Source of the DNA: Eutrigla gurnardus
Lineage: Eukaryota > Chordata > Actinopteri > Perciformes > Triglidae
NCBI GenBank assembly: GCA_963514095.1
Contig: OY741284.1
Coordinates: 4,346,501-4,410,500, forward strand
Reading direction: 5' to 3'
DNA: 64,000 nucleotides
A program made the translations under genes and the position numbers. Below are positions 22,839-34,400 of the stretch, one piece after another (the first letter of the stretch is position 1; the number at the start of each line of letters is the position of its first letter). Below the pieces are notes generated by a model. That model was not told the DNA's origin. It saw only the letters and a program-made list of their open reading frames with translations, and did not search any database.

Positions 22839-24562
22839 TTAATGTTGTCGATTCTGATTTCTTTACATGCCTTTAGCAGACTCTTTTATACTGTAAATGG
22901 GGGTAAATTGCGAAACATTTTCAGTTCTGCATTGTGTGCTTCATAGTGTGAAGCATAATATACACCAAAACAGTCAATAAAAAAGACAATCATCAATTTT
23001 TAAATTTGGACTTAAGAGGGAATGGGTTTTGTGAATGCTCTAGGTCTATTTAATGATTATACAGTGGGGAGATTTAACGTGAACATTTATTCGCTGTCAG
23101 GCAAGAAACACTTCTGACTTCAAAAGCACATTCAGTTTTATCTTACTATCTTTTCCAGTTATCGAGAGATTTTGCCTGCCAAGTGCCAACTGATGCAAAA
23201 GTTATATACAAGGATGCAACAGGGACAGATGTTGATGCAGAAATATTCAGTGACCTCGTTGGACAAGGCAATGTGGTTCTGACAGTTTTCTCAGGTCAGG
23301 GTGAGATGTCAAGGCAGGTATAATAAAGCACTGTACACCTTACAGAGAATAATTATTTACATTTTTTCTATGCCTTTAGAATTCTCTGATTGCTCCTTGT
23401 CTTCTGCTTCTGAGACGTCTGACTCAAGCTTCAGCTCAAGTGCATCAACTGTAATCGTAGATGAGGTCCCTAGCAAGAGACAAAGAATAGAGGATACACG
23501 TGATGCTGTCTGCTAAACAGGTTTCTTAATACTTTCACATTTTTTTCACTCTGAGTCTCTAGAAAAGCTGTTTATCACCGTGTTTTGTATTCTGATGTTT
23601 TTGTTTTTTTATTAGTGGATTGAAGCTGTGCTGAGAAGCAAGTCTGGAGGTGAAGAAGTACTAAAGGAGTACCAGTAACAACAGAAAGCCTAACAGATGC
23701 TGCAAGAAGACAAATGGTTAACATCCTGGTGGCTCACATGATTGACAATGATGGGTATGTCTGTATTATATTGTTTTAATTTGTACCAACTAACTGCATG
23801 GTTAACTACTTATTTACTATTGCACTAATAATGTAATATCTCCTCTCAGGCACCTCCCCACTAAAGCAATCAGAGAAGATTTTGCACATGGGATAGTGAT
23901 GCTGTTCCCTTCCCTCAAGGATCCATACTCCAAGAAGGGCTATGTAATAGGCATTATTATTGTTTACACTTTTATGTCATGTTGTGACACCAAACTGTGT
24001 GGACGACATTGATATTTGAATTCCGTGAGATTTCTCATGGACCACACATTTAATTTTTTTAAATTTTATTTTAGGAACACTTCTATGATGCTGCAAGCAG
24101 CACAGGATACATTTCTTGGCGTCTGAAAACAGTCCAGAGGAAGATTCGTCAAATATCTGCACTGCCACCAAGTAGCCAAATTCACTTTTCTCAGGGAGGC
24201 CCACATTTCCAAAGGTCTGTTAATGTTGAAAGGCAGCTTGATGGTGATGCTTGCCAAGAGGCCATGTCTTTGCTCAACCATAGCCTACTGCAGAGAATGT
24301 CCTGATTTTCCAGAAGATGAGAGCAGCACCGTCAGAAGCTTGTTAATGACCCAGGCAGAAGTGTTGATATCCTCTCCAGCTTCCCAAGATTCCTGGATAC
24401 AAAGGGATTGGTAAGTTTGGGATGAGATGTTTAATGGCTTGAAATTTGAAAGTATTTCCTGTAGTAGTAGTTTAATATCTTCTTTCTCAAAGGTGGACCA
24501 AGTCTTTACTCTCCTATTTGATGACGAAACATCCTCCAGGCTTCTTCAGAAATGGGATTTGT

Positions 24563-25030
24563 GTCACGACCTGGGACAGACTGAGGGACTCAAATGCACG
24601 ACTCTGTTCTTGGTGTTCAACAAAAAGTATTTATTTTCCTTTTCTTTCGTGGAACAAACAAAAAACGCTCTCAAAAGAGGTTGCAAATAAACAAACAAAA
24701 GGCGCTCACAAAGAGGATCAAATACAACGACCTACACCAGATACTGAACAGGAGTACACCTAAACTGGGCGAACGCATCCATGACATGAACAAGACGAAC
24801 TGACAAGGACAAAGGGAGACGAGGACTATTTATACATGAGGGGAGTGAACACAGGTGAAGCCAATCAGGGGCGGGGCAGACAATTACCAAGGCGGGAAAA
24901 TAACACAAAGGGAGGAAGTCTGGGTCTGAAACGAGAGGGAAAAGGTGAGTACAAAAATAAAACAGGAAGTGCTTGAACACAAAACACTGAACATGAACAT
25001 GACTAACTTCAACATACTTGACGAGACATA
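24563..25030. mobile_element. 468-bp insertion in a SAMD3-like exon
   Basis: ATTTGT stands on both sides (24,557-24,562 and 25,031-25,036). The flanking coding text continues across the target site (KWDL then FFKPNVIKEAKRL). The insert starts GTCACGACCTGGGACAGACT and has A-rich AAACAAACAAAAGGCGC text. It resembles a solo LTR or other non-autonomous retroelement, but it lacks clean TG...CA ends at the duplication. Confidence 0.65.
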
Positions 25031-26777
25031 ATTTGTTCTTCAAGCCAAATGTCATAAAAGAGGCTAAGCGGCTCACGTCAACACCAGAGTTGCGTCGCTT
25101 GGTGCATTTAGCAGAAAGTCACCCAGGAAATGATCTTGATGAGGCAACAAGTGAGTTTTTTTGTTTTGTTTTGTTTTGCTTATTTTAATGCATTTGCTAT
25201 AATTGCAGTTAAACTGTAACTGCAATAATATTTCATTTGTTTATTCTGTGTATCTCTGAACGTTGACCTGATTTTTGGGGTAAATGTGACTAATAGATGG
25301 ATGACTGTTCAAAACTTTCTCATAATGCCTCCCTGTTATTCAAACTTGAAAAGTATTAAATTTGAAGAGTTTTCAGTTAATTCTTGTGACTCTTTGTCCT
25401 CAGCCTACGACCAAGAAATGGCCTCCCTGTTGTTGCTGTTACATCTCCGTCCACCACCTCCAGGGGGACTGAAGTCTCCAAAAATTAGTGCATGTGATGC
25501 AGTTGAGAGACTTGTTGTCTTTCATAAGGTAATTATATTATTAAGGTGATTATAATAATTTGTCACGTCACCTTCTTAGCCACATATGTAAATGAGGGTT
25601 GTTAAAAAGTGGATGGAATTGTAATTAAGTCTTCATTCCCATCTTGTACTAGCCAATGAGAAGATGTTGGAATAATCACTTCTGTAATGTACTTTTCTCT
25701 GTGGCTGCACATTATTCTTGTGTCTAATGTTCAGTTTTCTGATCTCAACCCTAGTCATGCTGCAGTTTGGAGGAGCATTTCCGCAACAAGCGGGGTCTGC
25801 AGCCGTACCTCCTTGCTGTTGGGCGTCAGAAGAGCAAGATTGACAGCTTCTATATCACCATGGATAAGCGTCTCATCCCATGCAAGGCAAACCGCTCCCT
25901 CGGGGCATGTGATGAACTTTTCAAAGCACATTTTGTTTTTGATTTGTCATACGATGTTGCACTTGTGAATTTTTACACATTCCTGCATGACAACAGTGTA
26001 TAGCATTGATGTCGGGAAAATGAACCAGTCACCCAGAGTTAGAGAGCAAGACTGCATAACCAGCCAGTAGCACTCTCACCCTGTGAGTAAGAAGCTATAA
26101 CAATGCTGACCTGTTTCATGTGTCAGAATAATTATCCCAGCAGTTGATTTCACATTTAAGAGTTGAACATGGCTACTATACTGGACCCAAGTTCAAATTG
26201 AATTTTGATGACCATCATCATGCATTCAGAGTATTACGAAGTGTGGAAAGATGTCTATTAAAAATCTCTGAGCTTAAATTCCATAAACCGTTTGATATTC
26301 AAAGCTCATACAATGTTTCAGATGAAAGTTTGTACATTATACCTTCATTCACAATGTTTTAATTCAACTGACTGCAAGGGAGAAAAGGCACAAATAATGT
26401 ATTTGAAAATGACTTTGTTTATTGGAATTAATTCTTGTTAATATAGTATATATTAAATAAATTAGTAATTAATATTTAATACATTAAAAAATAATTGTAA
26501 CATTTTTTCAGAGTAGATAATTGACACTTTAGGGAGTGAAAATAACACTACCCAAATAGTTAAAAAAAAATTAACTCGGAGCAGTGTTAGTTGTCTAATC
26601 CCTTAGTGTTACTTTAACTCCGTTTTGCGAGTTAACGAAGGAACTCTGGCAGAGTGTTAAATGTTTAACTATTTTGAAAGTGTTAATTTAACTAGAAAGT
26701 GTGGAGCGATATAAACCCTCAAAAAGTGTTGAAATCAACTCTGTGGGAGATAATTCAACACTGGACTTTTTGCTGTG

Positions 26778-27362
26778 GAGGAGCTTGAGGGCTGAAAGCC
26801 CTGGCACCCACTGTACTTTTGAAGACTTTAGGAACGACAAGTAACCCTTTATTCTGAGAGCATAGTGCTCTAGGCAGTAAGGTTTAATCAGCTCTTTCAG
26901 GTATGATGGTACCTGACCATTAAGAGCCTTGTAAGTGAGGAGAAGAATTTTAAATTATATTCTGGATTTTACTGGGAGCCAGTGCAGAGAAGCTAATACA
27001 GGAGAAACATGATCCCTTCTTCTAGTTTTAGTTAGAACACGTGCTGCAGCATTCTGGACCAGCTGGAGAGATTTATGGGATTTATTGGAACAGCCTGATA
27101 ATAAGGAATTGCAATAATCCAGCCTTGAGGTAAGAAATGCATGGATGAGTTTTTCTGCATCTTTTTGAGACAGCATTGGCCTGAAAGAAGGATGTCCTTG
27201 TAATTTATTTAATGTGTGGGTTAAAGGACAGATACCGATCAAAGATAACTCCAAGGTTTCTTATGGTGGTGTGTGAGGCAATTGCAATCCCATCAATAGT
27301 AGGAATATCATTAGACAATGAAGTGTTGACAGTTGTCCTTTTACCTTTTTACTAAGGACACC
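26778..27362 (-). mobile_element. LINE reverse-transcriptase C-terminal fragment, upstream of copy 3
   Basis: Minus-strand frames encode PTIDGIAIASHTT, RNLGVIFDRYLSF, FRPMLSQKDAEKLIHAFLTS, RLDYCNSLLSGCSNKSHK and RDHVSPVLASLHWLPVKSRI. It is the same family as 12,180-12,525, with stops and a short deletion. The first 70 bases (26,778-26,845) match the repeat at 4,655. It ends about 110 bp before the ATG of transporter copy 3. Confidence 0.7.
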
Positions 27363-27471
27363 TGGCATTCTATACTGACTTGGTGAAATGCCTTCTTGTA
27401 TCGCAGGGTGTTTCTGTAAAAGCTGGAACAGTGAAGTCAAGACATTAGTCACCTTCATAGGCAAAACCACA

Positions 27472-30150
27472 ATGGCTCTCAATATCGGCGGACTGTTGGT
27501 GATGGTGGCATTCTACCTGCTTGTGCTGGGAATCGGCATCTGGGCATCTGTGAAATCTAAGAAGATGGAGACAAATGCACACGGTGGACAGGCAGAGGTT
27601 TCTTTTCTTGCTAACCGGAGTGTCGGCTTGACAATTGGAGCCTTCACCATGACGGGTGAGTTTTGGTTTAGGGCCGCACAATGAATCATTTACTTAAATT
27701 TGTCATTGCCATGTCAAGTTTTCTATCAACACACTATTAATAAATAATAAATAAATAGGAATGTATTATAGATTGCAATAAAAGGAAATGCCAATAAGTC
27801 TATCATGTTGAATTTTCATGATCAGGATAATCGTGATGATAAAATCCCATATCATTCCATCCATAGTGCTAATTTCTTTCCTTTAAAAAAAGAAAAAATT
27901 CAGCCAGTAATTTATTGTGTTTACAGTTTTTCTCCATTGGTTTGGCTCATTTCTTGAAACAGAAATGACATTCTGAAAACTCTAAGATCATTTGGCATAA
28001 CAGTCTTACAGTTCAGCACAACACCATGGCTCACCTGCAAAAGCTCATATCTCTCCCAAAACACTCATGTATCAAAACCAAATTTCTTTCTCATATAAAT
28101 GCATCATGCCTTTGGCATTGTAAAGACTGCAAGTCAAAATGTTTGGATGTTTTGTCACTATGGCAGAGGACCATTGAAATATCCCTCATGTCCACTAAGT
28201 CTTAGCCCAGTCCTTCATTGACAATGGTTACTGTACTAGTTTTTTTGTCTAGCTAACAGAATACAATTGTGTGTAAAACTGAAAAAAAGATAGGATTTTA
28301 TGGTAAGAGTAGCCTCCAAGGTTTGACATCACACATTGCACTCAGACTGCCAAGGAAATTGTAACCATTATTATTCACAAACTCCTCACCCTCCCGGCCG
28401 TACTCCTCGCCCTCCTGGCCACCGTCCTCACCCTCCTAGCCTTCCTCCTCACCCTCCTGGCCGTCCTCCTCACCCTCCTAGCCTTCCTCCTCACCCTCCT
28501 GGCCGTCCTCCTCACCCTCCTGGCCGTCCTCCTCGCCCTCCTGGCCACCGTCCTCACCCTCCTGGCTGTCCTCCTCACCCTCCTGACCGTCCTCCTCACC
28601 CTCCTGGCCTTCCTCCTCACCCTCCTGACCGTCCTCCTCACCCTCCTGACCGTCCTCCTCGCCCTTCTGGCCACCGTCCTCACCCTCCTGACCGTCCTCC
28701 TCACCCTCCTGGCTGTCCTCTTCACCCTCCTGGCCGTCCTCCTCACCCTCCTGGCCATCCGCTGCTGTCTGTCTGGCCACAGATTCTCATCCACATCTTC
28801 TCCCTTGCGATGCAACGAGGGAAGAAACAGCGTGCATGTCGCAACCATCCCCTACACTGATCTCCTGTTATGTCTTCACACGCAGCGTCCATTGCATGGA
28901 GCAGGGACCTTTGATTTTGCGCCTGAAGCTCATACACTCTCCACCTCCAAGCGGAGAAAAACTCTTCAATGGGATTTAGGAAAGGAGAGTAAGGTGGTAT
29001 AAACACCATGACCATCCTTGGATGGGTAGTGAACCAGGCCCTGATGAGCAGGCCACGGTGGAAATTCACATTGTCCCACACAATAACATAGCTTGGTAGG
29101 TGAGGCCCTACGAGACCTCTCTCATTTTCAGGGATCAAATCTAAATAAAGGCGATCCAAGAAGATGAGGAGCTTCTGTGTGTTGTATGGGCCAAGACTGG
29201 GAATGTGAGTGGCCACACCATTCTCAGAAATGGCAGCACACATAGTTATATTGCCCCCTCGCTGGCCTGGGACAGCCACCGTGGCCCGGTGGCCAATAAT
29301 ATTGCGGCCACGTCTTCGGCCCTTGGCCAGGTTGAAACCAGCCTCATCCACAAACACAAGGATATGAGGGGTCTCATTTCCTTCCAATGCCATTATTCAC
29401 TACAAAAAGAAAACATCAAATATATTCTTCAAATGATAATTGTATCATACAGTAAGCTGCAGTTTTCTGTTGCAGTTTTGAGGCAAAATGTTGATGTCAG
29501 ATAAAGCAAATACAGGTAAAATGGGTACTGAGGCCAAAAACATTTGGGAACCACTGCTTAATTGTAAAAAGGTTATAATGATAGACAAGATAACTGACTT
29601 ACATGTACATACTGGTACCGCAGCTCTTTCACTCTATCAGAGTTCCTCTCAAATGGTACCCTGTAAAGTTGCTTCATGGTCATCTGATGCTTCTTCAATA
29701 CCCGGTCTATTGTGGAGATGCTTATAGAGTTGACATTATGGAATATGGCATTGTCTTGTAGGATCACGGATCTGTCTCAATGTGATGGCATTATTTGCTA
29801 TCACAATGTTACAGATCTCTTGTTCTTGTTGTTGATTGAGAAGTTTTCTTCTGCCACCCGTGCCAGGTTGTCGTTCAATCCTAGACATAGAATTCAAAGG
29901 ACAACACTCCTTTCGTAATGTATGCCTTATGTATTTCTTACAGACTGAGTTACCAATTAAATTGTATTGTTGCTTTACTTACAGTAATTTTACCACTATT
30001 CTAATGCATCACTGAACAGTGACTGGAATACTACTGTAAACTGTATCATCAATAATTCCATAGTTTATTTTCTCCAACATTTTTCTTGTCATTATTAGTA
30101 TCATACCATCCCATTGAGGTACGTTACTGCAGGCCTAAAACACACAAACA

Positions 30151-30225
<75 letters not shown>

Positions 30226-31371
30226 TGAATACGTAAATTAGTAAATAAACACATTTCTTGTTTTATGCACACACAGTGTCCTGTCCTACAGTATACAACA
30301 TATAATTCAATTATTGACTGATGTGAGTACATACTTGTTTTCCCTGCGAAAGGTTTGGATGATGGAGGAGACTGTAGAGCGAGGTACATTAGGCTGCACT
30401 CTGAGACCTGCCTCCACCATTGTGAGGCGGTGGTTGACAACATGGTCTATAGTTGTGGCCCGAATTTCATCCGGGACAACATGGTGTCTTCGTGCTCCTC
30501 GGCCTCTTCCCCCTATTCCACCACCACACACCCTTACTCTTCTTCTTCTTCCTGGAGCAGGCAGTTGCCCTTGTTCATTTGCTTGGCCAGGTGAAAATCA
30601 TCTTTTGTGAATTGATCTTAATGCCTTAATTAAAAAAATGAGGAAAAATCCTACCTTTTAGGACACCAATTTTCTTTGTGAATGAATAATGTATCGTAAA
30701 GAAATAAATGTTCTTCATTAAAATACAGGGTGCATAAGTATGGGCACCCCTATGTTAAACTCCCATAGAGGCAGGCAGATTTTTATTTTTAAAGGCCAGT
30801 TATTACATGAATCCACTATGCATTCTGATAAAGTCACCTAGGCCTTTGGAGTTAAAATAAAATCCAAATCCTCACATACCCTTCACATACCTAGAGAAAA
30901 TCATGGTGCTTTTCAGTTAGCCTATTTTAGCCTAGGTTTGATTTGCATTGAGAAATCATTAGGCTAACTAGCATGCTATAGGCTATCTGAAAAGCACCAT
31001 GCCAGTCTCTAGGTATGTGAAGGGTATGTGAGGATTTGGATTTTATTTTAATTCCAAAGGCCTAGGTGACTTTATCAGAATGCATAGTATCATGGATCCA
31101 TGTAATAACTGGCCTTTAAAAATAAAAATCTGCCTGCCTCTATGGGAGTTTAACATAGGGGTGCCCATACTTATGCACCCTGTATTTTAATGAAAAACAT
31201 TTATTTCTTTACGACACATTATTCATTCACAAAGAAAATTGGTGTCCTAAAAGGTAGGATTTTTCCTCATTTTTTTAATTAAGGCATTAAGATCAATTCA
31301 CAAAAGATGATTTTTTTTATTCCTCTTTAGCATAACTTAGGCATGGGGTGCCTAAACTTATGCATAGCACT

Positions 31372-31457
<86 letters not shown>

Positions 31458-34400
31458 TGAGAATCGACAATCAGTTTAGATCAACAAGATCTATTCACTT
31501 GGAAATTGTGCTAAATGTAGGCTACCTGTACTTAATCATTTGCAAAGATGTAATGAGATATTGAGACATGTAAGACAATTGCAATTTGATGAAATTAATG
31601 AGCAATTCTGTTGTGAGCAATTGCCAAGTGGTTTGGAGATTTGTCCATGTTGTTTTGAGAATGTAATTTCTGTTTCAAGAAAAGAGCCAAACCAATGGAG
31701 AAAAACTGTAATAAACAGAAGTAAACTGAAGCCAGCAGGAAGGCAGAGCTGTGTACACTTTAATATCAGTTTATTTATTGCTAGTAATATCCTTGTTATT
31801 CAACAATGTTAGCTGATATATTTCTCATATTGTTCAAGCCTATTCTAGTTCGTATATTTCTAACGGACATCTCACCATGTTCATTTATTATTTTAATGCT
31901 CTTACGCCCTATCTATTGCGCTACGCAATAAGATTCATTTTAAACAATTATGATATTATGATAAGGATGTTTCACAGAATTGATCAAACAGATAGAAATT
32001 TGAGTTTGCGTACATAGGCTACGTGTCATATTACTCCATAATGTGTACTTTTTCTCCTGCAGCTACTTGGGTTGGAGGTGCCTTCATCATTGGAGTCGCA
32101 GAGTCGGTTTATGACCCCACCAAGGGTCTGATCTGGGCTCTCATTCCTCTGCAAACGTCACTTTCCTTTATCATTGGCAAGTCTCTCTGAATATCTATCA
32201 ACATTATTGAGCCTTCGGGTCCTTTTTAGCAGCATTCAAATAATAATAAAAACCTGTTTGTCAGAGGTACACTCTGACTTCTTGGAGTTCACATTAATCT
32301 CTAAAGTAAACTTTTAATGGATTACAAGATGATTCAGCTTTTTGGATCCTGATTAATGCTTTTGTCCGTCTGTCTCTCTGATAATACCGTCCACATTGAA
32401 CTGTGTTGTATGTTATACAGGGTCCAGTATGAAAAAGGGTTTCCTTTTCTCTCTTTTTCCTCCTTTTGAAGGTGGACTGTTCTTCGCAAAGCCAATGAGG
32501 GAGAACAATTACGTCAGTATGATGGAGCCATTTCAGAGGAAGTATGGAAAAGCACTGACTGCGTGTCTTGCCATCATTCCAGTCATAAGTGAAGTTGTCT
32601 GGATTCCCGCATTACTGATTTCGTTGGGTACACACATGCAGTATCACTCAAATTAACCCTTTCAGGGTCTGACCCATCTCCATCCATTTTCTCCAATCAT
32701 GCTTTTCTCCATCCTATGTTATGTCTGTGTGCTCCAGGATCCACCATGAGGACGGTTTTAGATCTGCCCTTCAGTGTCTGCATCTGGATCTCTGCTGCCG
32801 TGGCAATCATCTACACCGTTCTTGGAGGTCTCTATTCAGTGGCTTACACTGATGTCATCCAGATGTCACTGGTGCTTCTCAGCTTGGTGAGTTTTACACA
32901 ATGAAACTGCACAATGTTGTTTCACATGTGTTCTTCTTTATTTAGATGTTCTTGAGTGTTTCCCTCTCTTCACAGTGGCTGTGTGTCCCTTTTGTACTGA
33001 CGAGTGATCTTTATACAAACATCACTGAAGCAGCGTTCAACCACACACATCAGGCCTCCTGGCTCGGCCAGCTGGAGTCTGATGATGTCGGGAAATGGAT
33101 TGATACTTTTCTAGTGATGGTAGGATCAATAATAACTCAGTATGTGTGAAACGTGTGACCACTCAACCACCATAGTGGTTTAAAGTTTTACATTTAGGGC
33201 ATTTAGCAGATGCTTTTGTCCAAAGTGACTTACAATAAGTACATTTGTCAAAAGAAAGAAACCACAACATATCATTGCCGATAAAGTAAGAGCTAAAAAA
33301 TAGAAACAAATGTTCGTCCTTGTCTGAGTAAAGTAGTAGCTGTTCAGCAAACACCAAATAGGTAAGGGGTTTTTTTTAGGGGGGGGGGGGGGGGGGGGGG
33401 GGTGTTAGTGGGTCATGCTATGCAGAGTCGAGGTGAAGTCTGAACAGGTGAGTCTTGAGCCTTTTTCGGAAAATGGCAAATGACTCTGTTGTCCTGACAT
33501 TAGTCGGGAGTTCGTTCCACCACTGAGGACCAGAACAGAGAAGAGTCTGGACTTTGCTGAGCGACATTTGTTTGATTTCAGCGATGGTGGTACCAGCCGG
33601 CCAGCTGAAGTAGACAAGGCGTGCTGCAGCGTTCTGGATACGCTGCAATGGTTTAATCGCAGAGGCCGGGAGTCCAGCCAGGAGAGAGTTGCGGTAGTCA
33701 AGGCGGGAGATGACCAGTGCTTGGACCAGGAGTTGCGTTGCATCCTTTGTGAGGAAGGTCCAAATCCTGCGGATATTGTAGAGGGCAAATCTGCAGGATC
33801 GGGCCACAGCAGTGATGTTGGGGGTGCAGGATAGTTGGTCATCGAGGATTAAGCCCAGGTTCCTCGCAGCTGACGACGGCAATAGTGTGATGCCCTCAAC
33901 AGTGACCAACAGGTCCATGCGAGGGCAGTCTTTCCCCGGGATGAAGAGGAGTTCGGTTTTATTCAGGTTAAGCTTGAGGTGATGTGCAGTTGTCCAGACA
34001 GAGATGTCAGCCAGACAGTCCGAGATGCGAGTTGCAATGTGAGTGTAAGAGGTTGGGGGAAAAGAGAGGAATAGCTGGGTGTCATCAGCGTAGCAATGGT
34101 AGGAGAATCCATGTGATGTGATTACAGAGCCCAGTGATCTGGTGTATAGTGAGAACAGAAGCGGTCCTAATACTGAGCCTTGAGGGAAAGTTCTGTGAGA
34201 AACAGAGAAACAGATATGCAGATGATTGTCTGATATATATCGGCAATAACAGAAAAAAGATTTACTCATGAGCAACAGAACACATATTTGGTTATGATTA
34301 TTTTACACCCCAGCTCCTGTTTTGTGTTTGAACAATACATCAGCATTGTAAGGTCGGCAACATTCCTAAGATATCACATGTAAATTGATATATATGAAGG

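Larger units (their letters stand above)
21990..26003 (+). pseudogene. Decayed SAMD3-like multi-exon gene
   Basis: Apparent exons: 21,990-22,082, 23,159-23,294, 23,380-23,520, 23,616-23,754, 23,850-23,943, 24,075-24,410, 24,493-25,150 (interrupted), 25,404-25,528, 25,755-26,003. They encode MQVQVKYSKQQKYVRLDEDE at the start, a serine-rich linker (SDCSLSSASETSDSSFSSS), HGIVMLFPSLKDPYSKKGY, SVNVERQLDGDACQEAMSLL, FPRFLDTKGLVDQVFTLLFD, YDQEMASLLLLLHLRPPPPG and ACDELFKAHFVFDLSYDV. I recognise these as the family often annotated 'sterile alpha motif domain-containing protein 3-like' in fishes. Biochemical function is not known to me. It is broken: TAG at codon 22, TAA near the end of exon 3, a frameshift in the WIEAVLRSK exon, stops near 24,300, and a 468-bp insertion. 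Confidence 0.6.
20035..26777 (+). mobile_element. Candidate large DNA element carrying a SAMD3-like gene
   Basis: The two ends share an imperfect inverted repeat. The left end has CAGTGTTGGAGTTATTTGAC, then AGAGTTGAT, at 20,080-20,112. The right end, reverse complemented from about 26,764, reads CAGTGTTGAATTATCTCCCA, then CAGAGTTGATTTCAACAC. The right terminus (26,520-26,765) is packed with AGTGTT, AACACT and AACTCTG motifs, and the left has several. Between them lies a spliced gene remnant of a multicopy fish family. I could not define exact ends or a target duplication, and no transposase of a known class was recognised. Confidence 0.45.
27924..31708 (-). mobile_element. IS630/Tc1-mariner type transposon with 57-bp TIRs
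   Basis: Both ends start CAGTTTTTCTCCATTGGTTT and stay inverted-repeat matched for 57 bp with three differences. TA flanks each end (27,922-27,923 and 31,709-31,710). The element is 3,785 bp and carries a transposase gene on the minus strand, a 21-bp minisatellite, a (CA)n, a palindromic MITE and a (TA)n tract. It sits in intron 1 of transporter copy 3. Confidence 0.85.

Noticed and set aside
28378..28772. CRISPR-like array
   Set aside because: Head-to-tail minisatellite without unique spacers, in a vertebrate genome.
28336..28860. Proline- and arginine-rich open frames on both strands
   Set aside because: Artefact of the 21-24 bp minisatellite at the end of the IS630-like transposase.
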